NCBI RefSeq assembly: GCF_021398715.1
Contig: NZ_CP090347.1
Location: 1,116,001 to 1,180,000 of the forward strand
Length of the DNA stretch: 64,000 bases
DNA from: Microbacterium binotii
Lineage (GTDB): Bacteria > Actinomycetota > Actinomycetes > Actinomycetales > Microbacteriaceae
Direction of reading: 5' to 3'
Position numbers and translations under genes: made by a program. Shown here one piece after another: positions 25,907-35,659 of this stretch (within the stretch, counting starts at the first letter, position 1; the number at the start of each line of letters is the position of its first letter). The notes below the pieces were generated by a model. It was not told the DNA's origin, did not search any database, and worked only from the letters and a program-made list of their open reading frames with translations.

Positions 25907-27367
25907 ATGTCGGAATCGCTTACCGCACCGCTCGCCGTCATCGTCCTCGCCGCCGGCCAGGGAACGCGTATGCGCTCCCGCCTGCCCAAGGTGCTGCATC
26001 CGCTCGCCGGGCAACCGCTCGTCGGCCACGTGCTGCGCACGGCGCACGTGCTCGAGCCCGCGCGCGTGGCGGTCGTGGTGCGGCACGAGCGCACGCTCGT
26101 CGCCGAGGCGGTTGCGGCGCTCGCGCCCGACGCGGTCGTCGTCGACCAGGACGAGATCCCCGGCACCGGACGCGCGGTCGAGCTCGGGCTCGCCGGCCTC
26201 GACACCTTCGACGGCGACGTGCTCGTGCTCAGCGGCGACGTGCCGCTGCTCGAGGCCGAGACGCTGCGCGCGCTCGTCGAGACCCACCGGGCGCGCGAGG
26301 CGGCCGTGACCCTGCTCAGCGCGGTCCTGGCCGACCCCACCGGCTACGGCCGGGTGCTGCGCGACGCGTCCGGCGACGTGGAGCGCATCGTCGAGCAGAA
26401 GGATGCGACCGACCACGAGGCCGAGGTCGCCGAGATCAACGCGGGGGTCTACGTCTTCCGTGCCGACGCGCTGCGCCGACACCTCCCCGAGGTCGGCCAG
26501 GCCAACGCGCAGGGCGAGAAGTACCTCACCGACGTCGTGGCACTGGCCCGCCGCGCCGGCGAGCGCATCGCCGTCGGACAGTCGCCCGACCCCGCTGCCG
26601 CCCTCGGCGTCAACGACCGGGTGCAGCTCGCCGAGGCCGCCCGCATCCTCAACGCCCGCACGGTGCGCCGCTGGCAGATGGCGGGCGCCAGCATCCTGGA
26701 CCCGGCGACGACCTGGATCGACGTCGACGCGACCCTCGCCGAAGACGTGACCGTGCTGCCGGGCACCTACCTCCTCGGGGCGACGACGGTCGCCGCGGGC
26801 GCGACGATCGGCCCCGACACGAGTCTCACCGACTGCGAGGTCGGCGAGGATGCGGTCGTGCGCCGCACGGATGCGACCCTCGCCGTCATCGGCCCGCGCG
26901 CGAGCGTCGGACCGTTCGCCTACCTCCGCCCGGGCACGACCCTCGCGGCCGACGGCAAGATCGGAACCTTCGTCGAGACGAAGAACTCCCAGATCGGCGA
27001 GGGCAGCAAGGTTCCGCACCTGTCCTACATCGGCGACACGACGATCGGACGCGGCGTCAACCTCGGCGCCGGCGCGATCACCGCGAACTACGACGACATC
27101 GCCAAGCACCGCACCGAGATCGGTGACGAGGTGCACAGCGGCTCGCACAATGTGTTCGTGGCGCCGGTTAAGATCGGAGACGGCGCGAAAACCGGTGCCG
27201 GAGCTGTCATCCGCAAGGATGTTCCGGCCGGTGCCCTGGCTCTCAGCGTCGCCCCTCAGCGCAACGTCGAGGGATGGGTCGAGAACAACAGGCCGGGCAC
27301 GGCCGCAGCTGATGCGGCGAAGCGCGCACGGACCGCACAGGAAGCTGGCGATGGCACGCAAAGATAA
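25907..27367 (+). CDS. glmU: Bifunctional UDP-N-acetylglucosamine pyrophosphorylase / glucosamine-1-phosphate N-acetyltransferase
   Basis: Makes UDP-GlcNAc, the precursor of peptidoglycan, in two steps. 486 residues. The N-terminal uridyltransferase domain opens with LAAGQGTRMRSRLPKVLHPLAG (from about residue 14). The C-terminal left-handed beta-helix acetyltransferase domain (about 260-460) shows hexapeptide repeats and the conserved VETKNS, GDTTIG and NYDD segments. ATG 25907 is the only start that fits, because the nucleotide-binding motif begins a few residues later. It lies one base after the tRNA-Gln discriminator, with no ribosome site independent of the tRNA. The end overlaps prs by 17 bp. 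Confidence 0.96.
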   Translation: MSESLTAPLAVIVLAAGQGTRMRSRLPKVLHPLAGQPLVGHVLRTAHVLEPARVAVVVRHERTLVAEAVAALAPDAVVVDQDEIPGTGRAVELGLAGLDTFDGDVLVLSGDVPLLEAETLRALVETHRAREAAVTLLSAVLADPTGYGRVLRDASGDVERIVEQKDATDHEAEVAEINAGVYVFRADALRRHLPEVGQANAQGEKYLTDVVALARRAGERIAVGQSPDPAAALGVNDRVQLAEAARILNARTVRRWQMAGASILDPATTWIDVDATLAEDVTVLPGTYLLGATTVAAGATIGPDTSLTDCEVGEDAVVRRTDATLAVIGPRASVGPFAYLRPGTTLAADGKIGTFVETKNSQIGEGSKVPHLSYIGDTTIGRGVNLGAGAITANYDDIAKHRTEIGDEVHSGSHNVFVAPVKIGDGAKTGAGAVIRKDVPAGALALSVAPQRNVEGWVENNRPGTAAADAAKRARTAQEAGDGTQR

Positions 27368-28385
27368 GACGGTCGATCTGGATCGTGAGCGCGGAATCGC
27401 TCCGGGACTGGTCGCCAAGACCAAGAAGCGTCTCGTCGTGGCTTCGGGGCGCTCGCACCCCGAGCTGGCGGTGGAGGTCGCCACGCAGCTGGGCACGCAG
27501 CTCGTTCCCACGGAGTACCGCACCTTCGCGTCGGGCGAGATCCTGACGCGCTTCGAGGTCTCGATCCGCGGCTGCGACTTCTTCCTGCTGCAGAGCTTCG
27601 GCCCCCCGGTGAACGAGTGGCTCATGGAGACGCTCATCATGCTCGATGCGGCCAAGCGCGCATCCGCCAAGCGCATCACCGTCGTGGCGCCGTACTTCCC
27701 GTACTCCCGCCAGGACAAGAAGGGCCGCGGTCGCGAGCCCATCAGTGCTCGCCTGGTCGCCGACCTGCTGAAGACGGCGGGCGCCGACCGCGTCATGAGC
27801 GTCGACCTGCACGCCGCCCAGATCCAGGGGTTCTTCAACGGTCCCGTCGACCACCTCTTCGCGAAGCCCGTGCTCCTGGAGTACTTCGAGCGCACGCTGA
27901 GCCCCGAGGACCGGGCGAAGCTCACGGTCGTCTCGCCGGACACCGGCCGGGTGCGGGTGGCCGACACGTGGTCCGACAGCCTCGGTGCACCGCTGGCGAT
28001 CATCCACAAGCGTCGCGATCCCAACGTCGCCAACCAGGTCACCGTCAACGAGATCGTCGGCTCGGTCGCGGGCCGCGTGTGCCTGCTGGTCGACGACATG
28101 ATCGACACCGGCGGCACGATCGTGAAGGCGGCGCAGGCGCTGAAGGCCAGCGGTGCGGAACGGGTCATCGTCGCGGCGACGCACGCCGTCTTCAGTGATC
28201 CGGCCACCGAACGCCTGCAGGATGCGTCGATCGACGAGGTCGTGGTGACGGACACGATTCCGCTTCCCGCAGAGAAGCGTTTCCCCGCGCTGACCGTGCT
28301 GCCGATCGCGCCGCTTCTGGGCCGCGCGATCCGCGAGGTCTTCGAGGACGGCTCGGTCACGAGCATGTTCGACGGCGCCGCCTGA
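27351..28385 (+). CDS. prs: Ribose-phosphate pyrophosphokinase
   Basis: Makes PRPP from ribose 5-phosphate and ATP for nucleotide, His and Trp synthesis. 344 residues, about 20 longer than most because of a polar N-terminal extension (MARKDKTVDLDRERGIAPGL). Characteristic segments are SGRSHPELA, the flexible-loop region FPYSRQDKKGRGREPISA, the metal-binding VMSVDLHAAQIQGFF and the PRPP-binding loop LVDDMIDTGGT at about 246-256. The ATG at 27351 lies inside the end of glmU, with GGAAG upstream. The glmU-prs order is conserved in actinobacteria. Confidence 0.95.
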   Translation: MARKDKTVDLDRERGIAPGLVAKTKKRLVVASGRSHPELAVEVATQLGTQLVPTEYRTFASGEILTRFEVSIRGCDFFLLQSFGPPVNEWLMETLIMLDAAKRASAKRITVVAPYFPYSRQDKKGRGREPISARLVADLLKTAGADRVMSVDLHAAQIQGFFNGPVDHLFAKPVLLEYFERTLSPEDRAKLTVVSPDTGRVRVADTWSDSLGAPLAIIHKRRDPNVANQVTVNEIVGSVAGRVCLLVDDMIDTGGTIVKAAQALKASGAERVIVAATHAVFSDPATERLQDASIDEVVVTDTIPLPAEKRFPALTVLPIAPLLGRAIREVFEDGSVTSMFDGAA

Positions 28386-28548
28386 CCGTTCTTATCCACA
28401 TTCCCCGGGATTCATAGGGGTCACAAAAGTCCACTGCGCAGGATGGTCTATGCCGCCGCATGAAGCGGACGGCTACGACAGCGCGAGGGACGTGCACGGC
28501 ACACACGCCGCGCTCGTCTGTCGAGGCACCGCATCCAGGAGGACCGAA

Positions 28549-29043
28549 ATGATCCGCACGAACGCCGTACCCCGCCCCGTCCGCACTGCCGCCGCCGTCG
28601 TCGGCGTCGCCGGAGCATTCGCACTGGCCGGTTGCTCCGCGCAGGCCGACACCGCGTCAACCACCACGGAGGCCGCGTCGACGCCGAGCTCGACCGGTTC
28701 GACGGCGACGACCGAGAGCTCGACCGGCAGCTCGACCGGGACCACGACGTACACGGACGGTACTTATACGGCGTCCGGTTCCTACCAGACGCCCGAGAGC
28801 GTCGAAGAGATCAGCGTCACCGTCACCCTGGCCGACGATGTCATCACCTCGGTCGAGGTGACCGGAGATCCGCAGGCGCGCGAGTCGCAGCAGTACCAGT
28901 CTCAGTTCATCGGGGGCATCTCCGACGTCGTCGTGGGCAAGGACATCGATGAGATCTCGGTCAGTCGCGTGGCCGGCTCGTCGCTCACGAGCGGCGGCTT
29001 CAACAAGGCCATCGAGGAGATCAAGAGCGAAGCGAAGGCCTGA
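28549..29043 (+). CDS. FMN-binding domain lipoprotein (flavinylation substrate)
   Basis: Exported lipoprotein of 164 residues. The signal peptide ends in ALAGC (lipidated Cys at 29). A Ser/Thr-rich linker (about 30-65) leads to one FMN-binding domain of the NqrC/RnfG type. The segment AGSSLTSGGF near the C-terminus resembles the flavinylation motif in which a Thr (T147 here) receives FMN by a phosphoester bond. The next gene encodes the transferase ApbE, and the third a membrane flavin reductase, which supports a role as extracellular one-electron carrier. AGGAGG precedes the ATG at 28549. The stop overlaps the next ATG (TGATG). Confidence 0.88.
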   Translation: MIRTNAVPRPVRTAAAVVGVAGAFALAGCSAQADTASTTTEAASTPSSTGSTATTESSTGSSTGTTTYTDGTYTASGSYQTPESVEEISVTVTLADDVITSVEVTGDPQARESQQYQSQFIGGISDVVVGKDIDEISVSRVAGSSLTSGGFNKAIEEIKSEAKA

Positions 29044-29897
29044 TGCCCGAGCTGTGGGGGTTCGATGCGATCGGCACCCGTTGGGAGATCGAGACCGCCG
29101 AGCCCGTCGCCGACCCCACCCGAACCCTCATCCGCTCCGTCATCGCGGGCTTCGACCAGGAGTGGTCGAGGTTCCGCGCGGACTCCCTCGTGAGCCGCCT
29201 CGCCGTCGACGGCGGCGAGGCGGCCGCGCCGGCTGACGCGGCGGCCATGCTCGACGCGTACCGCGAGCTCGACGCTGCCACGGCCGGCGCGGTGAATCCG
29301 CTGGTGGGGGAGAGCCTCGCCCGTCGCGGATACGACGCCGCCTCCTCGTTCGTCGACCGAGGGGCGACTCCCGCGCCGTCATGGCAGCAGGTGCTCGAAT
29401 GGGATGCGCAGACGCTGCGCCTCGCGCAGCCCGCGCTGTTGGATGTGGGTGCGCTCGGCAAGGGGCGCCTGGTCGATCTGGTCGCGGCTGTCCTCGCCGA
29501 TGCCGTCTCGGGCGGCTTCGTCGTCGACGCGAGCGGAGACATGGCCGTGCACGGAGGACCCGTCAGGGTCGGCCTCGAGCATCCCTTCGACCCGTCGCGC
29601 GCCATCGGCGTGTTCGAGGTCGAGGATGCAGCCCTGTGCGCGTCCGCGATCAACCGCCGCGCGTGGGGCGAGGGCCTCCACCACGTGCTCGATGCCCGTA
29701 CCGGTGTCCCGGTGCGCACGATCGCCGCGACCTGGGCGCTGGCATCCGATGCGATGCACGCCGACGCCGCGGCGACCGCGCTCTTCTTCGACGGCGGCCC
29801 GGAGCTGGCCGCCGACTGGGGGGTGTCGTGGGTGAGAATGACCACCGACGGCACCGTCGAATGGTCAGCAGACCAGAAAGCCGAGTTGTTCCTGTGA
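29043..29897 (+). CDS. FAD:protein FMN transferase, ApbE family
   Basis: Transfers FMN from FAD to a Thr of exported proteins. 284 residues. Conserved segments include FDQEWSRFRADSLVSRL, LLDVGALGKGRLVDLV, VDASGDM, INRRAWGEGLHHVLDARTG (the His-Asp-Thr/Gly FAD/metal site) and ASDAMHADAAATALFF with metal-binding Asp. It has no signal peptide or lipobox, although most ApbE proteins are exported; this could mean flavinylation before export or an unrecognised route. Translationally coupled to its presumed substrate upstream and to the reductase downstream. Confidence 0.92.
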   Translation: MPELWGFDAIGTRWEIETAEPVADPTRTLIRSVIAGFDQEWSRFRADSLVSRLAVDGGEAAAPADAAAMLDAYRELDAATAGAVNPLVGESLARRGYDAASSFVDRGATPAPSWQQVLEWDAQTLRLAQPALLDVGALGKGRLVDLVAAVLADAVSGGFVVDASGDMAVHGGPVRVGLEHPFDPSRAIGVFEVEDAALCASAINRRAWGEGLHHVLDARTGVPVRTIAATWALASDAMHADAAATALFFDGGPELAADWGVSWVRMTTDGTVEWSADQKAELFL

Positions 29898-31462
29898 TCG
29901 CCTCCTTCACCGCCGGCGCGAACCGGGTCACCGCCCTGTTCGGGCGCCTGTCGATGTACCGGCTCGTCCAGCTCGCGCTGGGCGTGCTCGCCGCCATCGC
30001 CTTCGTGCTCTCGTTCTTCGGCCTCGTCGTCCCCACGCCGTGGGAGCTGCTGGTCACCGCTGCCGTGCTGGCCGTCGTCGGCGTCCTCGCCGACACCACC
30101 GCGCAGCGACTGCTCCGCCTGCCGCTGCGCACCGAGTCGACCCTCATCACCTCCGTGATCCTGCTGTTCGTGCTGCGCCCGACGATCGAGCCGATGGGGC
30201 TCGTAGGCATCGCGATCGCGGCGCTGGCCGCATCCGTCTCCAAGTACCTGCTGGCCTGGCGTGGCCGGCACATCTTCAACCCGGCGGCCGTGGGGGCGAC
30301 GGTCGTCACGATCGTGTCCGCGCTCCTGCCGCTGGATTCGGGCATCGGCGGCTCGGCCTGGTGGGTGGGGACCCCCGTGCTGTTCGGTCCGGTGCTGCTG
30401 CTCGGGTTCGTCGTGCTCTGGCGCACCGAGAAGATCCGTGTCGTCGGGCTCTTCTTCGTCGTGGCCGTCGTCGTCAACCTCGTCCGGGTCTTCGTGCAGT
30501 ACCAGCAGGCGGGACTCGCCATCGATGTGGGAACCGTCATCGGACAGGTGCTGACCGCATCCCCGTTCCTCTTCCTGGGAGCGTTCATGCTCTCGGAGCC
30601 GCTGACGCTGCCGCCGCGGCGCTGGCAGCAGTACGCCGTGGCGGCGGTCGTCGGTGTGCTGGCCGGCTGGCCGATCCCTGTCGGGTACATGACGCTGGGG
30701 CAGGAGCGGGCGCTGCTCATCGGAAACCTGATCGCGTTCCTGTTCTGCCTGCGCCGGGCCGTGCGTCTGACGCTCGTCGAGCGGCACTCGCCGAGCGCGA
30801 CCGTGCGGGAACTCGTGTTCCGGGCCGAGCGCGGCCTCGCCTTCCGTGCCGGACAGTACCTCGAGCTCGATGTGCCGCACCGCCGCGCCGACGCGCGGGG
30901 GACCCGACGCGAGTTCAGCATCGTCTCGGCACCCGAGGACCTCCCGACCGTGCGCGTCGCGTACCGCGACGGCGTCGGGCCGCAGAGCTCGTACAAGAAG
31001 GCGCTCGGCGAGGTCCAGCCCGGCGCGAAGCTCGCCGTCACGGGGATCTGGGGCGACTTCGTCCTGCCGAAGGACACCTCGCGGCCCGTTCTGCTGGTGG
31101 CCGCAGGCATCGGCGTGACGCCCTTCGTGTCGCAGCTGCGTCACCTCACGGCGAACGGCATGCGCCGCGACATCGTGCTCGTCTTCGTGGCGTCGGATGC
31201 CGGCCAGCTCGTGTTCCGTGACGACATCGCCGCATCCGGGGTTCCGGTCGTCGTGTTCACACCCGACGATCCGGGAGCGCTGCCTGCCAACTGGACGTGG
31301 GCCGGTCCCGATCGGATCGATGCGGGGCACCTCGCCCGCGTCGTCCCCGACATCGGCGGGCGCCACGCGTACGTGTCGGGTCCGCCGCGGCTGATCGCCG
31401 ATCTCGCGCCCGCGCTCGAGAAGGCCCGCGGCATCACGACCGACGCCTTCAGCGGTTACTGA
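29894..31462 (+). CDS. RnfD/NqrB-like membrane domain fused to ferredoxin-reductase domain
   Basis: 522 residues. The first 290 or so form about ten membrane spans related to RnfD/NqrB (conserved HIFNPAAVGAT and SEPLTLPPRRWQQYAVA). The C-terminal 220 form a cytoplasmic flavin reductase: FAD-binding REFSIVSAPED and NAD(P)-binding LLVAAGIGVTPFVSQL. It should take electrons from NAD(P)H and pass them across the membrane, presumably to the FMN lipoprotein of the same operon. No obvious flavinylation Thr motif of the NqrB/RnfD kind is seen. The GTG at 29894 overlaps the ApbE stop by 4 bp. The final acceptor is unknown. Confidence 0.88.
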   Translation: MIASFTAGANRVTALFGRLSMYRLVQLALGVLAAIAFVLSFFGLVVPTPWELLVTAAVLAVVGVLADTTAQRLLRLPLRTESTLITSVILLFVLRPTIEPMGLVGIAIAALAASVSKYLLAWRGRHIFNPAAVGATVVTIVSALLPLDSGIGGSAWWVGTPVLFGPVLLLGFVVLWRTEKIRVVGLFFVVAVVVNLVRVFVQYQQAGLAIDVGTVIGQVLTASPFLFLGAFMLSEPLTLPPRRWQQYAVAAVVGVLAGWPIPVGYMTLGQERALLIGNLIAFLFCLRRAVRLTLVERHSPSATVRELVFRAERGLAFRAGQYLELDVPHRRADARGTRREFSIVSAPEDLPTVRVAYRDGVGPQSSYKKALGEVQPGAKLAVTGIWGDFVLPKDTSRPVLLVAAGIGVTPFVSQLRHLTANGMRRDIVLVFVASDAGQLVFRDDIAASGVPVVVFTPDDPGALPANWTWAGPDRIDAGHLARVVPDIGGRHAYVSGPPRLIADLAPALEKARGITTDAFSGY

Positions 31463-31522
31463 CCCTCCGGCCTGATCCGGGCATAGGGCATGCCGGGAGA
31501 GCCGCGGAACGGAACGACCCCA

Positions 31523-31576
31523 CCACAACGCAGCGGCGCCGCACCCGGAAGGGGATGCGGCGCCGCTGCGCTGTGG
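31523..31576. terminator. Bidirectional terminator between flavin cassette and pgi
   Basis: A 21-bp stem with one mismatch (core CGCAGCGGCGCCGCA and complement) around a 12-base loop, between the two convergent stop codons at 31462 and 31587. Confidence 0.75.
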
Positions 31577-31586
31577 CCCGGGGACG

Positions 31587-33269
<1,683 letters not shown>

Positions 33270-33275
33270 CCCACC

Positions 33276-33281
33276 ACGCTA
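33276..33281 (-). promoter_or_regulatory. -10 element of pgi, leaderless
   Basis: On the minus strand TAGCGT ends six bases before the GTG at 33269. It overlaps the 3' end of the sensor kinase gene. Confidence 0.5.
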
Positions 33282-34736
33282 GCGGCTCGGATCAGCCTCG
33301 GCTTCGACCGATCCCGGATCAATGGGCTTGGCGGGCACGCGGACGGAGAACGTCGTGTCGCCCGGCTGCGAGACCACGGTGATCGAGCCCGCATGCGCCT
33401 CCACGATCGCCCGGGCGATGGAGAGGCCCAGCCCGGTTCCACCGGTCTTCCGTGCGCGGGAGAGGTCGCCGCGAGCGAAGCGCTCGAACAGCTCGTCTCG
33501 CACCGCCGGATCGATGCCCGGTCCGTCGTCGTGCACGCGAAGCACCGCTTCGGAGCCCTCCCGGGTGACGGAGAGCGTGACGGTGGTGCCCGCGGGGGTG
33601 TGCGTTCGTGCGTTCGCGAGCAGGTTCGCGAGCACCTGCGTGAGTCGGCCCGTGTCGCCCGCCGCCACGACGGGCTCCTCGTCGAGGTCGAGCTGCCAGT
33701 TGTGGTCGGGGCCGGCCGCCTGCGCGTCACCCAGGGCCTCCACGGCGAGCCGGGAGAGATCCACCGCGCCGTAGACGAGCTCCTGCCCCTCCTCGAGCCG
33801 TGCGAGCAGGAGGAGGTCTTCGACGAGCGTGGTCATCCGCAGCGACTGGGCTTGGATGCGCTCCAGCGCGGACGCCGTGTCGGTCGTGAGGGATCTGTCA
33901 CGCAGCGAGAGCTCGGAGTACCCGCGGATGGATGCGAGTGGTGTGCGCAGCTCGTGGCTGGCATCGGCGACGAAGCGACGCATGCGCTCCTCGTTCCGCT
34001 GGCGGGCCTCCAGCGAGCTGTCGACATGGTCGAGGAGCGTGTTGAGAGCGGAGCCCACGCGGCCGATCTCGGTGCGGTCGTCCGCCTCGGATGCCGCGAC
34101 GCGCTCCGTGATGGAGACGGACCCCTCCGCGAGAGGCAGGGCGGCCACGCGTTGCGCCGTCGCTGCGACCTCCCGCAGGGGCCGCAGACTCCGGCGGATG
34201 ACCATCGCGAGCACGACGCCCAGCAGCAGGAGACCGCCCACCGTGACCAGTGCCACCGTCGTGAGGATCTGGCCCATGACCGCCGTCACCTCAGACGTGG
34301 GCAGACCGACGATCGCCGCGCCCGTGGTGTAGACGCGGTACTCACCGAGGCCGTCGATGGAGATAGTGTCCAGACCGGTGTGCTTCACCGAGTTGATCAA
34401 CTGGTACACCTGATCGGTGGTCAGCGTGGAGACGGACTCGTCGACGACGTAGGCACCCGTGGGATCCCCGCTCGGCCCGTGGTAGACCAGCAGGGCCCCC
34501 GACTCCTGGCGACCTCGATCGAGGATGTCCTGCGCCGTGTCGTTCGGGAAGACGCGAAGCTGGCCGAGCGCCTGCACCTGCGTGTTCAACGTGTCCTGCA
34601 TGATCGAGCTCAGGATCGTTCCTGTGGCCAGTCCGACCGCGCCCAGGATCACCGCCACCATCCCGATCACGGCGACCATGAGCCGTGCCTGCAGCGTCAG
34701 CTGTCGTGGCGCGCGGCGAGGATGCAGTTTCGTCAC
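33279..34736 (-). CDS. Sensor histidine kinase
   Basis: Membrane sensor of 485 residues. Span 1 (about 20-45) and span 2 (about 157-180) enclose an external sensor domain of roughly 110 residues. A HAMP linker, a HisKA domain with the phosphorylated His at 261 (DASHELRTPL) and an ATPase domain with N-box NLLANARTHTP, DDGPGID and GGTGLGLS follow. The start is GTG at 34736, overlapping the regulator stop (GTGA), so the pair is translated together. The ABC transporter divergent from the pair is the likely target. The layout resembles TcrY/YclK-type kinases; the signal is unknown. Confidence 0.94.
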   Translation of the reverse strand: MTKLHPRRAPRQLTLQARLMVAVIGMVAVILGAVGLATGTILSSIMQDTLNTQVQALGQLRVFPNDTAQDILDRGRQESGALLVYHGPSGDPTGAYVVDESVSTLTTDQVYQLINSVKHTGLDTISIDGLGEYRVYTTGAAIVGLPTSEVTAVMGQILTTVALVTVGGLLLLGVVLAMVIRRSLRPLREVAATAQRVAALPLAEGSVSITERVAASEADDRTEIGRVGSALNTLLDHVDSSLEARQRNEERMRRFVADASHELRTPLASIRGYSELSLRDRSLTTDTASALERIQAQSLRMTTLVEDLLLLARLEEGQELVYGAVDLSRLAVEALGDAQAAGPDHNWQLDLDEEPVVAAGDTGRLTQVLANLLANARTHTPAGTTVTLSVTREGSEAVLRVHDDGPGIDPAVRDELFERFARGDLSRARKTGGTGLGLSIARAIVEAHAGSITVVSQPGDTTFSVRVPAKPIDPGSVEAEADPSR

Positions 34737-35467
34737 TGCGGGGCTTTGATCATGTAGCCCACGCCGCGAACCGTGTGGATGAGAGGATCCCGGCCGGCAT
34801 CGATCTTCTTGCGCAGGTAGGAGATGTAGAGCTCGACGACGCTCGATCGACCTCCGAAGTCGTAGTTCCACACCCGGTCGAGGATCTGGGCCTTCGACAC
34901 GACGCGGCGCTGGTTGCGCATCAGATAGCGCAGCAGCTCGAACTCGGTCGCCGTGAGCTCGATCTCCGTGCCGGCTCGCTCGACCTCGTGACTGTCCTCG
35001 TTGAGGCTCAGATCGCCGACGCGCAGGATCGGCTCGGCCTCGCCCGCCTGCGCCGTGCCGGCGCGACGCATGAGTCCACGCAGTCGTGCCACGACCTCCT
35101 CCAGGCTGAACGGCTTGGTGACGTAGTCGTCGCCTCCCGCCGTCAGTCCGGCGACACGGTCGGCGACCGCATCCTTCGCCGTCAGGAAGAGGACGGGAAC
35201 GTCGTTGCCCGACTGGCGCAGCCGCTGCAACACGGCCATTCCGTCGAGGTCGGGCATCATCACGTCCAACACCATGGCGTCCGGCGCGAAGTCCCGCGCG
35301 GCCTGCAGGGCCTGGAAACCGCTCGCCGCAGCGCGCACGTCCCATCCCTCCATCCGCAGGGCCATGGAGAGGAGGTCGGTGAGCATCTGTTCGTCATCGA
35401 CGACCAGGACGCGCGGGGCGGTGCCGTCTGCGCGGTGCAGAGAGGGGGAGGGAGCCATCGAAGTCAT
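34733..35467 (-). CDS. OmpR-family response regulator
   Basis: 244 residues: receiver domain (phosphorylated Asp at 68 in MVLDVMMPDLDG, acidic pair VVDDE, Lys in VTKPF) and a winged-helix DNA-binding domain ending in SYLRKKIDAGRDPLIHTVRGVGYMI. The ATG at 35467 is followed by another in-frame ATG three codons later, and either may be used. The upstream region contains CTATG words at 11-12-bp spacing, the arrangement bound by OmpR-type dimers. It probably controls its own operon and the divergent ABC transporter. Confidence 0.94.
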   Translation of the reverse strand: MTSMAPSPSLHRADGTAPRVLVVDDEQMLTDLLSMALRMEGWDVRAAASGFQALQAARDFAPDAMVLDVMMPDLDGMAVLQRLRQSGNDVPVLFLTAKDAVADRVAGLTAGGDDYVTKPFSLEEVVARLRGLMRRAGTAQAGEAEPILRVGDLSLNEDSHEVERAGTEIELTATEFELLRYLMRNQRRVVSKAQILDRVWNYDFGGRSSVVELYISYLRKKIDAGRDPLIHTVRGVGYMIKAPQ

Positions 35468-35489
35468 GCCTCCGATTGTGAGGGTGAAT

Positions 35490-35528
35490 CTATGCCGTTC
35501 CTATGGAGCCGGCTATGAGCCCGCTGTG
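35490..35528 (+). promoter_or_regulatory. Direct-repeat operator array, four CTATG/CTGTG units
   Basis: CTATG at 35490, 35501 and 35513 and CTGTG at 35524, thus spacings of 11, 12 and 11 bp. All four face the same side of the helix. They lie 23-61 bp upstream of the response-regulator start and suit tandem binding of an OmpR-family dimer. Confidence 0.6.
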
Positions 35529-35567
35529 AGAGGCGGTGCTCCTCGGTCTGCTCGAGAGACATCGTCG

Positions 35568-35583
35568 CATAGCTGAGACATAA
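35568..35583 (-). promoter_or_regulatory. Second operator pair, TTATG-N6-CTATG on the minus strand
   Basis: Read on the minus strand, TTATG (35583-35579) and CTATG (35572-35568) are 11 bp apart, the same spacing as the array at 35490-35528 but in reverse orientation. They lie about 80-90 bp upstream of the ABC permease start. Confidence 0.5.
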
Positions 35584-35659
35584 CGGCCGCATGCGGGTCG
35601 CATTTTCCCGATCCCTAACTTCGCAGAGACGGCCCGCACCGGTGGCCGGAAGGAGACCC

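Noticed and set aside
25547-28399. A 950-codon minus-strand frame opposite glmU and prs that reads through the poly-G run
   Set aside because: Both glmU and prs are intact on the plus strand, and tRNA-Gln lies inside the region.
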